Shown: piece after piece, positions 1-7,464 of the stretch
Layout of the letters: every line of letters starts with the position of its first letter
How positions within the stretch are numbered: the first letter of the stretch is position 1
NCBI GenBank assembly: GCA_023389095.1
Contig: JAEWFB010000051.1
Location: 1 to 7,464 of the forward strand
Direction of reading: 5' to 3'
Origin: Actinomycetes bacterium
GTDB lineage: Bacteria; Actinomycetota; Actinomycetes; Actinomycetales; Dermatophilaceae
Length of the DNA: 7,464 nt
Made by a program: the position numbers and the translations under genes
Notes under the pieces: generated by a model
What the model saw: the letters and a program-made list of their open reading frames with translations, nothing else
What the model was told of the DNA's origin: nothing
Database searches by the model: none

Positions 1-983
1 TCGGTGGTCAGCACGACCAGGGCCACCCAGACGATCCCGAAGCCGACCCAGCGCTCGGCCGGCAGGTGCTCGCCGAGGAGCAGCACCGCACAGAGCAGCT
101 GCATGACCGGGGTGACGAACTGGATGAGGCCGATCGTCACGAGGGGGACGCGTCGGGCCGCGGCGGCGAAGCACAGCAGCGGTACCGCGGTGACGACGCC
201 GGAGAGCACGAGCAGCGTCGTGTGCGTGGCGCCGTGGTGACCGAACGCGAGCTCGCCGTGCGCGCCCACGACGAGCAGCGTGACGGCGGCCACCGGCGCC
301 AGGATGACGGTCTCGACGGTGAGCCCGTGCAGCGCCTCGAGGCTCGCACCGAGCTTCTTCTTCGTCAGCCCGTAGAGCGCGAACGACACCGCCAGGGACA
401 GCGCGACCCATGGCACGCGTCCACCGGCGACGCCGAGGTACACCCCGGCCGCAGCCCCGATGCCGACGGCGACCCACTGGAGCACCCGGAGGCGCTCGCG
501 GAGCACGACGACGCCGAGCGCGACGGTGACGAGCGGGTTGAGGAAGTAGCCGAGCGCGGCCTCGCTCGTGTTGCCCGACACCACGGCCGCGACGTAGACG
601 ACCCAGTTGACGGCGATGAGCACGGCGGCGACGGCGAGCCCGACGAGCAGGCGAGGCCGGCGCAGGAGCGGCGCGACCCAGGCGAGGTCACGGCGCACGA
701 GGAGCACGAGCGCGCAGAACAGCAGCGTCCACAGGATCCGGTTGGCGAGGATCTCCCAGGCGCCGGCCGGCTTGAGCGCGTCGAAGTAGAGCGGGAACAG
801 GCCCCAGAGGGCGTACGCGGCGAAGCCGAGCAGGGTGCCGCGCCCGACCTCGCCCTCGGGCGAACCGAGGGTCAGGCCACCGGTGCGCGACGCGGGCCGG
901 GACCCCACCCCGGACGCCGTGCGGGGCCCCGTGCGGGACCCCACGTCGACGCCGGGACCGGAGTCGGGTGCGGAGCCGGTCAC
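1..983 (-). CDS. rarD: RarD-like EamA/DMT-family transporter (3' end cut by window edge)
   Basis: Inner-membrane transporter of the drug/metabolite (EamA) superfamily, RarD branch. The substrate is unknown; the family name comes from chloramphenicol-sensitivity annotation. 327 codons are visible and the stop lies beyond the left edge. Residues 51-70 read LLGFAAYALWGLFPLYFDAL, the typical RarD first helix. NWVVYVAAVVSGNTSEAALG (126-145), YFLNPLV and the C-terminal GLIQFVTPVMQLLCAVLLLGE (285-305) also match the family, and hydrophobic segments recur along the chain as expected for about ten helices. The GTG start at 983 is chosen because it overlaps the korB stop as GTGA and has a GAGGG Shine-Dalgarno at 993-997. 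It gives a roughly 48-residue polar Gly/Ser/Arg/Pro extension before the first helix, absent from ordinary RarD, so a later GTG could be the true start. Co-transcription with korAB looks likely; a functional link is unknown. Family assignment is firm, substrate is not. Confidence 0.88.
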   Translation of the reverse strand, partial: MTGSAPDSGPGVDVGSRTGPRTASGVGSRPASRTGGLTLGSPEGEVGRGTLLGFAAYALWGLFPLYFDALKPAGAWEILANRILWTLLFCALVLLVRRDLAWVAPLLRRPRLLVGLAVAAVLIAVNWVVYVAAVVSGNTSEAALGYFLNPLVTVALGVVVLRERLRVLQWVAVGIGAAAGVYLGVAGGRVPWVALSLAVSFALYGLTKKKLGASLEALHGLTVETVILAPVAAVTLLVVGAHGELAFGHHGATHTTLLVLSGVVTAVPLLCFAAAARRVPLVTIGLIQFVTPVMQLLCAVLLLGEHLPAERWVGFGIVWVALVVLTT

Positions 984-2052
984 GCGCCGGGGCCCTCGGC
1001 GACGGTCCACGTGTCGCGGCCGGCGAGGAGTGCGTCGATGTCGGCGTCGGTGATCTCGGTGGTGCGGGCCGAGGCCACCTGCTCGCGGAGCAGGTCGTCG
1101 TAGGTCGGCCGGGCCACGTTGCGGAAGATCCCCATCGGCACGTGGCCGAGGTCGGGGGAGTCGAGGCGCGAGAGGGCGAACGCCCCGGACGGGTCGGCCG
1201 CACCGGCGTCGTGGACGACGACGCGCCCCGGGTCGGCCTCGGCGCGCGGCACGACCGCGAGCGACCCGCGGTCGTCGCGGACGACGACGGTCTCGGCGGT
1301 GCCGACCTCCTGCCCGTCGGCCAGGTGCAGGATGCGGGCGGCCGCCTCGGTGCGGTCCTTGAGGACGTCGAAGACGCCGTCGTTGAAGATCGGGCAGTTC
1401 TGGTAGATCTCGACGAAGGCGGACCCGCGGTGCTCGGCCGCGGCCCGCAGCACCGAGGTCAGGTGCTGGCGGTCTGAGTCCATGGTCCGCGCCACGAAGC
1501 TCGCCTCGGCGCCGAGCGCGAGCGACACCGGGTTGAACGGGGTGTCGAGCGAGCCGAGCGGCGTCGACTTGGTGACCTGCCCGATCTGCGAGGTGGGGGA
1601 GTACTGGCCCTTGGTCAGTCCGTAGATCTCGTTGTTGAACAGCAGGATCTTGAGGTTGACGTTGCGGCGCAGCGCGTGGATGAGGTGGTTGCCGCCGATC
1701 GACAGGGCGTCGCCGTCGCCGGTGACGACCCACACCGAGAGGTCCTCGCGCGTGGCGGCCAGGCCGGTGGCGATGGCCGGCGCGCGACCGTGGATCGAGT
1801 GCATGCCGTAGGTGTCGAGGTAGTACGGGAAGCGCGAGCTGCAGCCGATGCCGGAGACGAAGACGATGTTCTCGCGGCGCAGGCCGAGCTCGGGCAGGAA
1901 GCCCTGGACGGCGGCGAGGATCGCGTAGTCGCCGCAGCCGGGGCACCAGCGCACCTCCTGGTCGGAGGTGAAGTCCTTCTTCGTCAGCGCGACGCCCTCG
2001 CCGAGGCGCGGGACGCCGGCGGTGCCGAGGGCGGGCATGCCGAGGTCGGTGC

Positions 2053-2056
<4 letters not shown>
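980..2056 (-). CDS. korB: 2-oxoacid (2-oxoglutarate):ferredoxin oxidoreductase, beta subunit
   Basis: Catalytic TPP- and [4Fe-4S]-binding subunit that, with KorA, oxidatively decarboxylates a 2-oxoacid to acyl-CoA and reduces ferredoxin in the cytoplasm. 358 residues. The cluster ligands expected for the family are visible: Cys38 and Cys41 in WCPGCGDYAIL, Cys72 in GIGCSSRFPYY, and Cys221 in YQNCPIFND. The TPP/Mg motif is TGDGDALSIGGNH (112-123) followed by LLFNNEIYGLTKGQYSPTS (138-156), very typical of KorB. The C-terminal part (about 235-350) is the extension seen in actinobacterial KorB. The start is GTG at 2056, overlapping the korA stop as GTGA, with Shine-Dalgarno AAGGAG at 2065-2070 (8-nt spacer). 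The other end overlaps rarD by the same GTGA. 2-oxoglutarate is the preferred substrate by similarity to the mycobacterial Rv2454c/Rv2455c pair; pyruvate or a branched-chain 2-oxoacid cannot be excluded from sequence alone. Confidence 0.95.
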
Positions 2057-3996
<1,940 letters not shown>

Positions 3997-4063
3997 GCTC
4001 TGCGACGTCCTCGAACTTCCTACGATTCACGGCCCGGGGCAGCACGCGGCGGGCTTCTTCCAT

Positions 4064-4093
4064 GCTATGACGCACATCGGGCCACTTTGTGCA
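4064..4093 (-). promoter_or_regulatory. Candidate korA promoter
   Basis: Read on the minus strand, TGCACA (4093-4088, four of six matches to TTGACA) and CATAGC (4069-4064, sharing ATA with TATAAT) are separated by 18 bp. An overlapping TAGCAT (4067-4062) fits the loose actinobacterial TAnnnT pattern. This would leave an untranslated leader of roughly 60 nt before the korA ATG. The match is weak and is offered mainly because the -35 falls inside the dyad at 4082-4108. Confidence 0.3.
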
Positions 4094-4108
4094 GGTGCCA
4101 CAACGTGG
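4082..4108. promoter_or_regulatory. 27-bp imperfect dyad, candidate operator in the korA/nuoA divergent region
   Basis: The arms CCACTTTGTG (4082-4091) and CACAACGTGG (4099-4108) are inverted copies, nine of ten positions pairing, around a 7-bp centre at 4095. The same stretch can be read as two tandem CCACnnnGTG elements at 4082-4091 and 4098-4107, 16 bp apart. It lies about 86 bp upstream of korA and 168 bp upstream of nuoA and overlaps the candidate korA -35. The inner TTGTG...CACAA resembles the Rex redox-repressor site (TTGTGAAnnnnTTCACAA), but the spacer is one base short and lacks the AA/TT steps. The dyad is seen directly; its use as an operator is inference. Confidence 0.45.
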
Positions 4109-4238
4109 ACGACGTCGATTCGTGCCCCGGGGTTCGGGTGCCTGCGGGTCGCACCGGCCCGGACGGCGGGCGTCGCGCACTCCGCGCCGCACCGGGCGGA
4201 CCGCTGCCGCAGGCGGGCCCGATGCCGGCGACCGCACG

Positions 4239-4268
4239 GTGCCACGCGCCTGCAGGCATGGATAGGCT
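4239..4268 (+). promoter_or_regulatory. Candidate nuoA promoter, probably giving a leaderless transcript
   Basis: GTGCCA (4239-4244, four of six matches to TTGACA) and TAGGCT (4263-4268, fitting TAnnnT) are 18 bp apart. The -10 ends 7 nt before the nuoA ATG at 4276, so transcription would start at or next to the A of the start codon. No Shine-Dalgarno is visible in the intervening GGCCGGC. A perfect 10-bp palindrome, GCCTGCAGGC (4248-4257), sits in the spacer and could be an operator. Leaderless starts of this geometry are common in actinobacteria; the assignment here is inference. Confidence 0.5.
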
Positions 4269-4275
4269 GGCCGGC

Positions 4276-4635
4276 ATGTCCGGGTACGTGGCCGTCGCAG
4301 CGGTGCTCGCCGCAGGCGTCCTCCTCGTGACCGCGGCGATGCTGGCCCGCCGCCTCCTCGCCCCGCGCGCCCCGCTGCCGGCGAAGCTGACCACGTACGA
4401 GTCGGGCGTCGACCCGGTCGGCGAGGGTTGGGCGCAGACGAAGGTCCGCTACTTCGTCTTCAGCTTCCTCTACGTCGTCTTCGCCGTCGATGCCATCTAC
4501 CTGTTCCCGTGGGCGCTCGTGCTGCGCGACGCGTCGATCGGGCGTGCCAGCCTCGTCGAGATGGGCATCTTCATCGGCGTCATCGTCCTCGGGCTCGCGC
4601 ACGCGGCGCGACGCGGCCTGCTGAGGTGGGTGTGA
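4276..4635 (+). CDS. nuoA: Complex I-like NuoA subunit
   Basis: Small membrane subunit of respiratory complex I (NADH:quinone oxidoreductase family), at the junction of the membrane arm and the quinone-reducing arm. 119 residues with three predicted helices (about 4-24, 58-80, 94-113). Between helices 1 and 2 lies the conserved loop TTYESGVDPVGEGWAQTKVR (39-58), and helix 2 ends in VDAIYLFPWA (71-80), which identify the family. Helix 2 reads VVFAVDAIYLFP where most NuoA have an FDxE pattern: the Asp equivalent to E. coli D79 is Ala70 and the Glu equivalent to E81 is Asp72. ATG 4276 is chosen for the short hydrophobic N-terminus and the promoter geometry. It is the first gene of the rightward operon, and its stop overlaps the nuoB start as TGATG. 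Probably an accessory (second-copy) nuoA rather than that of the main 14-gene operon. Confidence 0.93.
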   Translation: MSGYVAVAAVLAAGVLLVTAAMLARRLLAPRAPLPAKLTTYESGVDPVGEGWAQTKVRYFVFSFLYVVFAVDAIYLFPWALVLRDASIGRASLVEMGIFIGVIVLGLAHAARRGLLRWV

Positions 4636-5363
4636 TGACGGCGAACGATCCCGGCCGGCCGGGACAGCAGGGACACCCCGTCGACCTCCCGATGCCGACC
4701 GTCGCGTCGGCCCACGCACCCGTGCAGATGGGCGCCCTCGGCGGCCATGCCCCGCGGCCGATCAAGGTCGTCCTCAACTGGGGCCGGCGCTACTCCCTCT
4801 GGGTCTTCAACTTCGGGCTCGCCTGCTGCGCCATCGAGTTCATCGCGGCGTCGATGGGCCGCCACGACTTCATCCGGCTCGGCGTCATCCCCTTCGCGCC
4901 CGGCCCGCGGCAGGCCGACCTCATGGTCGTCTCGGGCACGGTCACCGACAAGATGGCCCCGGCCATCCGTCGCCTCTACGACCAGATGCCGGAGCCGAAG
5001 TACGTCATCTCCTTCGGCGCCTGCTCCAACTCCGGCGGCCCCTACTGGGACTCCTACTCGGTGACCAAGGGCGTCGACCAGGTCATCCCCGTCGACGTCT
5101 ACGTGCCCGGCTGCCCGCCGCGGCCCGAGGCCCTGCTGCACGGCATCATCCGCCTGCAGGAGCAGATCGCCGACGAGCGCCTGTCGGCCCAGCGCATCCG
5201 CGGTCGGTACGCCGGCCACCGGGTCGCGAGCTCCGGTGACGTACGGCGTCCGCTCCTGGAGCGTCCGGGCCGCGGCGCCGACACGTCGACGACGTCCGGC
5301 GGGTCCGGCGGGTCCGGTGCGTCCGGCCGGTCGGGCGCCGACGCGTCGGGGGTCGACCGATGA
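4635..5363 (+). CDS. nuoB: Complex I-like NuoB subunit, N2 cluster protein
   Basis: Peripheral-arm subunit carrying the terminal [4Fe-4S] cluster N2, which passes electrons to quinone. 242 residues. All four N2 ligands are present: tandem Cys64-Cys65 in NFGLACCAIEF, Cys130 in SFGACSNSGGPYWDSYSV, and Cys160 in VYVPGCPPRPEALLHGI. APGPRQADLMVVSGTVTDKM (88-107) is also diagnostic. The core ends near residue 200, and about 40 residues of Gly/Ser/Arg/Asp-rich tail follow, partly encoded by a 9-bp tandem repeat. The N-terminal 40 residues are also polar and Pro/Gly-rich. ATG 4635 shares a base with the nuoA stop and has Shine-Dalgarno GAGGTG at 4623-4628 (6-nt spacer). The 3' end overlaps nuoC as ATGA. 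Function is secure from the cluster ligands; the tail's role is unknown. Confidence 0.95.
   Translation: MTANDPGRPGQQGHPVDLPMPTVASAHAPVQMGALGGHAPRPIKVVLNWGRRYSLWVFNFGLACCAIEFIAASMGRHDFIRLGVIPFAPGPRQADLMVVSGTVTDKMAPAIRRLYDQMPEPKYVISFGACSNSGGPYWDSYSVTKGVDQVIPVDVYVPGCPPRPEALLHGIIRLQEQIADERLSAQRIRGRYAGHRVASSGDVRRPLLERPGRGADTSTTSGGSGGSGASGRSGADASGVDR
5294..5338 (+). repeat. 9-bp tandem repeat in the nuoB 3' end
   Basis: Five head-to-tail units of 9 bp starting GTCCGG: GTCCGGCGG twice, then GTCCGGTGC, GTCCGGCCG and the degenerate GTCGGGCGC. The period is a multiple of three, so the repeat stays in frame and encodes a Ser-Gly-rich linker in NuoB (about residues 221-235). Such a tract can gain or lose three-residue steps without breaking the downstream overlap with nuoC. 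Confidence 0.8.
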
Positions 5364-5884
5364 TCACCGCCGACCCGCGCGACGTGCCGCTCGGCGACTG
5401 GGCGAGCACCGTCCTGGCGCTGCGCGAGGAGGGCCACACCTACTTCGACTGGCTCACCGCCGTCGACGAGACCGACCGCGACGACGACCCCGGCTTCGAC
5501 GTCGTCTGCCACCTCATCGACCCGTCGACACCCGGGTCCGCCACCGGCGTCCTCGTGCGCACCCGCGTGCCGGTCGACCGGCCCGTGCCGTCACTGACTC
5601 CCGTGTTCGCCGGCGCCGCCTGGCACGAGCGCGAGACCCACGAGATGTTCGGCATCGACTTCGACGGCTTCGACGACGGCACCGGCCTCGGCCTGCGCCC
5701 GCTGCTGCTGCCCGAGGGCTTCGAGGGCACGCCGCTGCGCAAGTCGTTCGTCCTCGCGGCCCGCGCGTCCAAGCAGTGGCCAGGCGCCAAGGAGCCGGGG
5801 GAGGGCCACGACAGCGCCCGCGCCCCCGGACGGCGACGCGTCCAGGCCCCCGGCGTCCCCGGTCCCGAGTGGGGGCCGCGATGA
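5360..5884 (+). CDS. nuoC: Complex I-like NuoC (30-kDa) subunit
   Basis: Peripheral-arm subunit that normally packs with NuoD and NuoB near the quinone site; it holds no cofactor. 174 residues. The 30-kDa signature is present as AWHERETHEMFGIDFDGF (87-104), followed by GLRPLLLPEGFEGTPLRKSF (111-130), equivalent to the LRRILLP...EGHPLRKD segment of the family. FDWLTAVDETD (29-39) matches the N-terminal strand and helix. The last about 35 residues are Gly/Pro/Arg-rich with no recognised fold. It is not fused to NuoD, unlike E. coli NuoCD, and no NuoD sequence follows. The ATG overlaps the nuoB stop as ATGA and its own stop overlaps nuoH as ATGA, so translation is probably coupled. More diverged than NuoA, NuoB or NuoH, but the signature is clear. 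Confidence 0.9.
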   Translation: MITADPRDVPLGDWASTVLALREEGHTYFDWLTAVDETDRDDDPGFDVVCHLIDPSTPGSATGVLVRTRVPVDRPVPSLTPVFAGAAWHERETHEMFGIDFDGFDDGTGLGLRPLLLPEGFEGTPLRKSFVLAARASKQWPGAKEPGEGHDSARAPGRRRVQAPGVPGPEWGPR

Positions 5885-6846
5885 CCCTCGCACCCTGGCT
5901 CGAGGTCGTCGTGCGCGCGGTCGCCGTGCTCGCCGCCTTCCTCGTGCTGCCGCTCCTCGTCGGCCAGACCGAGCACAAGGTCATGGCGCACATGCAGGGC
6001 CGGCTCGGCCCGATGTACGCCGGCGGGTTCCACGGCTGGGCCCAGCTCGTCGCCGACGGCGTCAAGTTCGTCCAGAAGGAGGACGTGACGCCGGCCCGCG
6101 CCGACCGCTGGGTGTTCCGCCTCGCCCCGTTCGTCGCCCTCGTGCCCTACCTCGTGGCGCTCGCCGTCGTGCCGCTGTCGCCGCGCGTCGTCGGGGCCGA
6201 CGTCGACGCGAGCGTCGTGCTCGTCCTCGCGGCCGTCGGCATCGGGGTCGTCGGCACGCTCATGGCCGGCTGGGCCTCGGCGAACAAGTACTCGCTGCTC
6301 GGCGGCATGCGGGCGGCCGCCCAGCTCGTCTCCTACGAGCTGCCGCTCGTGCTGTCGGTGGCGTCGGCCGCGCTCGCCGCCGGCACGCTGTCGGTCATCG
6401 GCATCGCCGAGGCGTGGACGCCGTGGTGGCTGCTCTGGCAGCTGCCCGGCATGGTCGTGTTCCTCGTCGCGGCGCTCGCCGAGCTGCAGCGACCGCCGTT
6501 CGACATGCCGGTCGCCGACTCCGAGATCGTCTTCGGCGCCTTCACCGAGTACACCGGGCTGCGGTTCGCGTTCTTCCTGCTCGCCGAGTACGCCGGCATC
6601 GTCGTGTTCTCGCTCCTGTTCGCGGTGCTCTTCCTCGGCGGCTGGGCCGGCCCGCTCGAGTCGACCCTCGGCTGGCTCTGGACGCTGCTCAAGGGCTTCC
6701 TCGTGGCCGTCGTCGTCATCTGGCTGCGGGTGTCGTGGCCGCGGATGCGCGAGGACCAGCTCCAGCGCCTCGCCTGGGTGTGGCTCGTGCCGCTGTCGCT
6801 GTTCCAGCTCGCCCTGACCGCCGTCGGTGTGGTGATGGTCCGATGA
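5881..6846 (+). CDS. nuoH: Complex I-like NuoH membrane subunit
   Basis: Membrane subunit that forms much of the quinone chamber and the entry of the proton path. 321 residues, usual length, with about eight hydrophobic helices (roughly 8-28, 79-100, 109-130, 150-170, 184-201, 228-256, 262-283, 298-319). Family motifs are GQTEHKVMAHMQGRLGP (28-44), GWAQLVADGVKFVQKED (52-68), SYELPLVLS (151-159), AELQRPPFDMPVADSE (200-215) and FGAFTEYTGLRFAFFLLAEY (218-237). Two differences from canonical NuoH: RLGPMYAGGF replaces the usual RxGPNRVGP, and the acidic loop FDxPExExE is FDMPVADSE, so the residue equivalent to E. coli E216 is Val211 and that of E218 is Asp213. ATG 5881 overlaps the nuoC stop as ATGA. 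In a standard operon nuoD, E, F and G would lie between nuoC and this gene. Confidence 0.94.
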   Translation: MTLAPWLEVVVRAVAVLAAFLVLPLLVGQTEHKVMAHMQGRLGPMYAGGFHGWAQLVADGVKFVQKEDVTPARADRWVFRLAPFVALVPYLVALAVVPLSPRVVGADVDASVVLVLAAVGIGVVGTLMAGWASANKYSLLGGMRAAAQLVSYELPLVLSVASAALAAGTLSVIGIAEAWTPWWLLWQLPGMVVFLVAALAELQRPPFDMPVADSEIVFGAFTEYTGLRFAFFLLAEYAGIVVFSLLFAVLFLGGWAGPLESTLGWLWTLLKGFLVAVVVIWLRVSWPRMREDQLQRLAWVWLVPLSLFQLALTAVGVVMVR

Positions 6847-6938
6847 GCCGCCCGATCCCGGCCCGCCCGCCCCGTTCGCCACGCCCAGCCCGCTCGCCAC
6901 GCCCGACCCGACCCGAGGAGGTGACGCGTCGTGGGTGA
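6843..6938 (+). CDS. Possible 31-residue Pro/Arg-rich small ORF between nuoH and nuoI
   Basis: The ATG overlaps the nuoH stop as ATGA, the same junction type as nuoB/nuoC and nuoC/nuoH, and the stop lies inside the first codons of nuoI. The product starts MSRPIPARPPRSPRPARS, is dominated by Pro and Arg, and resembles no family I recognise. It spans the only gap in the nuo operon. Ribosomes finishing nuoH could continue through it and be delivered to nuoI. Equally, it may be a chance reading of a GC-rich spacer: the composition is what CCG/CGC-rich DNA gives in any frame, and no strong Shine-Dalgarno precedes it. Confidence 0.25.
   Translation: MSRPIPARPPRSPRPARSPRPTRPEEVTRRG
6872..6906 (+). 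repeat. Two-copy 18-bp direct repeat in the nuoH-nuoI spacer
   Basis: TCGCCACGCCC occurs at 6876-6886 and again at 6894-6904, with flanking bases largely the same (CCGTTCGCC... and CCGCTCGCC...), giving an 18-bp period. In the reading frame of the small ORF it encodes RSPRPA/RSPRPT. It looks like a simple local duplication of GC-rich spacer DNA. Confidence 0.6.
6916..6924 (+). promoter_or_regulatory. Strong Shine-Dalgarno of nuoI
   Basis: AGGAGGTGA is a full-length complement to the 3' end of 16S rRNA, 6 nt before GTG 6931. Its final TGA (6922-6924) is an in-frame stop for the nuoI frame, so nuoI cannot start upstream and GTG 6931 is the first available start codon. Confidence 0.85.
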
Positions 6939-7464
6939 GGGAATCGTCCCCGGCCTCGTCAAGGGCCTCGCGCAGACGGCCCGGACCATGACGCGCCGGA
7001 CGCACACCGTCGAGTACCCGGACGTCGCGCCGGCCCTGCCGCCACGCACCCGGGGCGTCATCGCGCTCACCGAGGAGAACTGCACGTCGTGCATGCTCTG
7101 CGCGCGCGAGTGCCCCGACTGGTGCATCTACATCGACTCCCACAAGGAGGAGGTGCCGCCGACGACGCCCGGCGGCCGGGCCCGCCAGCGCAACGTCCTC
7201 GACCGGTTCGCCATCGACTTCTCGCTGTGCATGTACTGCGGGATCTGCATCGAGGCCTGCCCGTTCGACGCGCTGCACTGGAGCCCCGAGTTCGAGTACG
7301 CGGAGCTCGACATCCGCGACCTGCTCCACGAGAAGGGCCGGCTCGGCGCCTGGATGGCCACCGTGCCGCCGCCGCCCGCGCTCGACCCCGGCAGCGCCGA
7401 ACCGGCCGAGGTCGCTGCCGCGTCCCGTCCCGCGCGCGGTGCCCGCGGTGCCGCGGGAGCGGGG
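6931..7464 (+). CDS. nuoI: Complex I-like NuoI subunit, 2x[4Fe-4S] ferredoxin-type (3' end cut by window edge)
   Basis: Peripheral-arm subunit with clusters N6a and N6b, relaying electrons to NuoB. 178 codons are visible and the frame is open at the right edge. Both cluster motifs are complete: CTSCMLCARECP (Cys51, 54, 57, 61) and CMYCGICIEACP (Cys100, 103, 106, 110). The N-terminal amphipathic region GLVKGLAQTARTM and YPDVAPALPPRTRG (29-42) match the usual NuoI lead-in. After about residue 145 the chain becomes Ala/Pro/Gly/Arg-rich, a low-complexity tail that continues beyond the window. GTG 6931 is fixed by the Shine-Dalgarno and the in-frame stop just upstream. With no NuoEFG in this part of the operon, NuoI is the most likely entry point for electrons from a soluble ferredoxin (inference). 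Confidence 0.93.
   Translation, partial: MGEGIVPGLVKGLAQTARTMTRRTHTVEYPDVAPALPPRTRGVIALTEENCTSCMLCARECPDWCIYIDSHKEEVPPTTPGGRARQRNVLDRFAIDFSLCMYCGICIEACPFDALHWSPEFEYAELDIRDLLHEKGRLGAWMATVPPPPALDPGSAEPAEVAAASRPARGARGAAGAG

Noticed and set aside
899..944. GGGACCCCAC occurring twice, 36 bp apart
   Set aside because: It is an in-frame low-complexity duplication inside the rarD N-terminal extension, not a mobile element end or regulatory repeat.
66..1103. A 345-codon plus-strand open frame opposite rarD and the end of korB
   Set aside because: Charged low-complexity product without family features; the opposite strand encodes a clear RarD and KorB.
4087..4103. A straightforward Rex operator
   Set aside because: TTGTG and CACAA are separated by 7 bp, not the 8 bp of known Rex sites, and the inner AA/TT positions are absent. 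Kept only as a resemblance in the dyad finding.
4137..4155. GGTGC/GCACC inverted repeat as a terminator or attenuator stem
   Set aside because: Five-base arms with a 9-base loop and no T-run are expected by chance in DNA this GC-rich.
5884..6846. A degraded nuoD or NuoCD fusion hidden in or near nuoC/nuoH
   Set aside because: nuoC ends 4 bp into nuoH, no frame around the junction shows NuoD motifs, and the 84-bp nuoH-nuoI spacer is far too short for a remnant.
5440..7329. A 629-codon minus-strand open frame across nuoC, nuoH and nuoI
   Set aside because: It is an antisense shadow of high-GC codons, rich in Arg/Glu/Gly/His with no motif, opposite three well-supported genes.

Overview
The window is very GC-rich, densely packed bacterial DNA. 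It uses GTG starts, 1-4 bp gene overlaps, almost only G/C third codon positions and an apparent leaderless-type promoter, which together point to a high-GC actinobacterium. The family cannot be fixed from this sequence; Micrococcales or Streptomyces relatives are reasonable guesses. No tRNA, rRNA, CRISPR, insertion sequence or phage gene was seen.

The layout is two divergent operons around a 279-bp regulatory gap (3997-4275). Leftward (minus strand) runs korA (2053-3996), korB (980-2056) and a RarD/EamA-type membrane transporter (1-983, cut by the left edge). Both junctions are GTGA overlaps. Rightward (plus strand) runs nuoA (4276-4635), nuoB (4635-5363), nuoC (5360-5884), nuoH (5881-6846), a possible 31-codon ORF (6843-6938) and nuoI (6931 to the right edge, cut). 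All junctions up to nuoH are TGATG or ATGA overlaps.

KorAB is a two-subunit CoA-dependent 2-oxoacid:ferredoxin oxidoreductase, probably 2-oxoglutarate-specific. It would produce reduced ferredoxin. The nuo genes encode part of a complex I-like proton pump. The genes for the NADH-oxidising module (nuoE, nuoF, nuoG), and also nuoD, are absent from their usual place between nuoC and nuoH. The simplest reading is an accessory, NADH-independent complex I that takes electrons from ferredoxin reduced by KorAB and passes them to menaquinone. That coupling is inferred from gene context and is not shown directly.

The most interesting points are the missing nuoD, the loss or change of acidic residues normally conserved in NuoA and NuoH (the entry of the proton path), a 27-bp dyad in the shared control region resembling a redox-regulator operator, a probable leaderless nuoA promoter, and a small Pro/Arg-rich ORF that bridges the only gap in the nuo operon.
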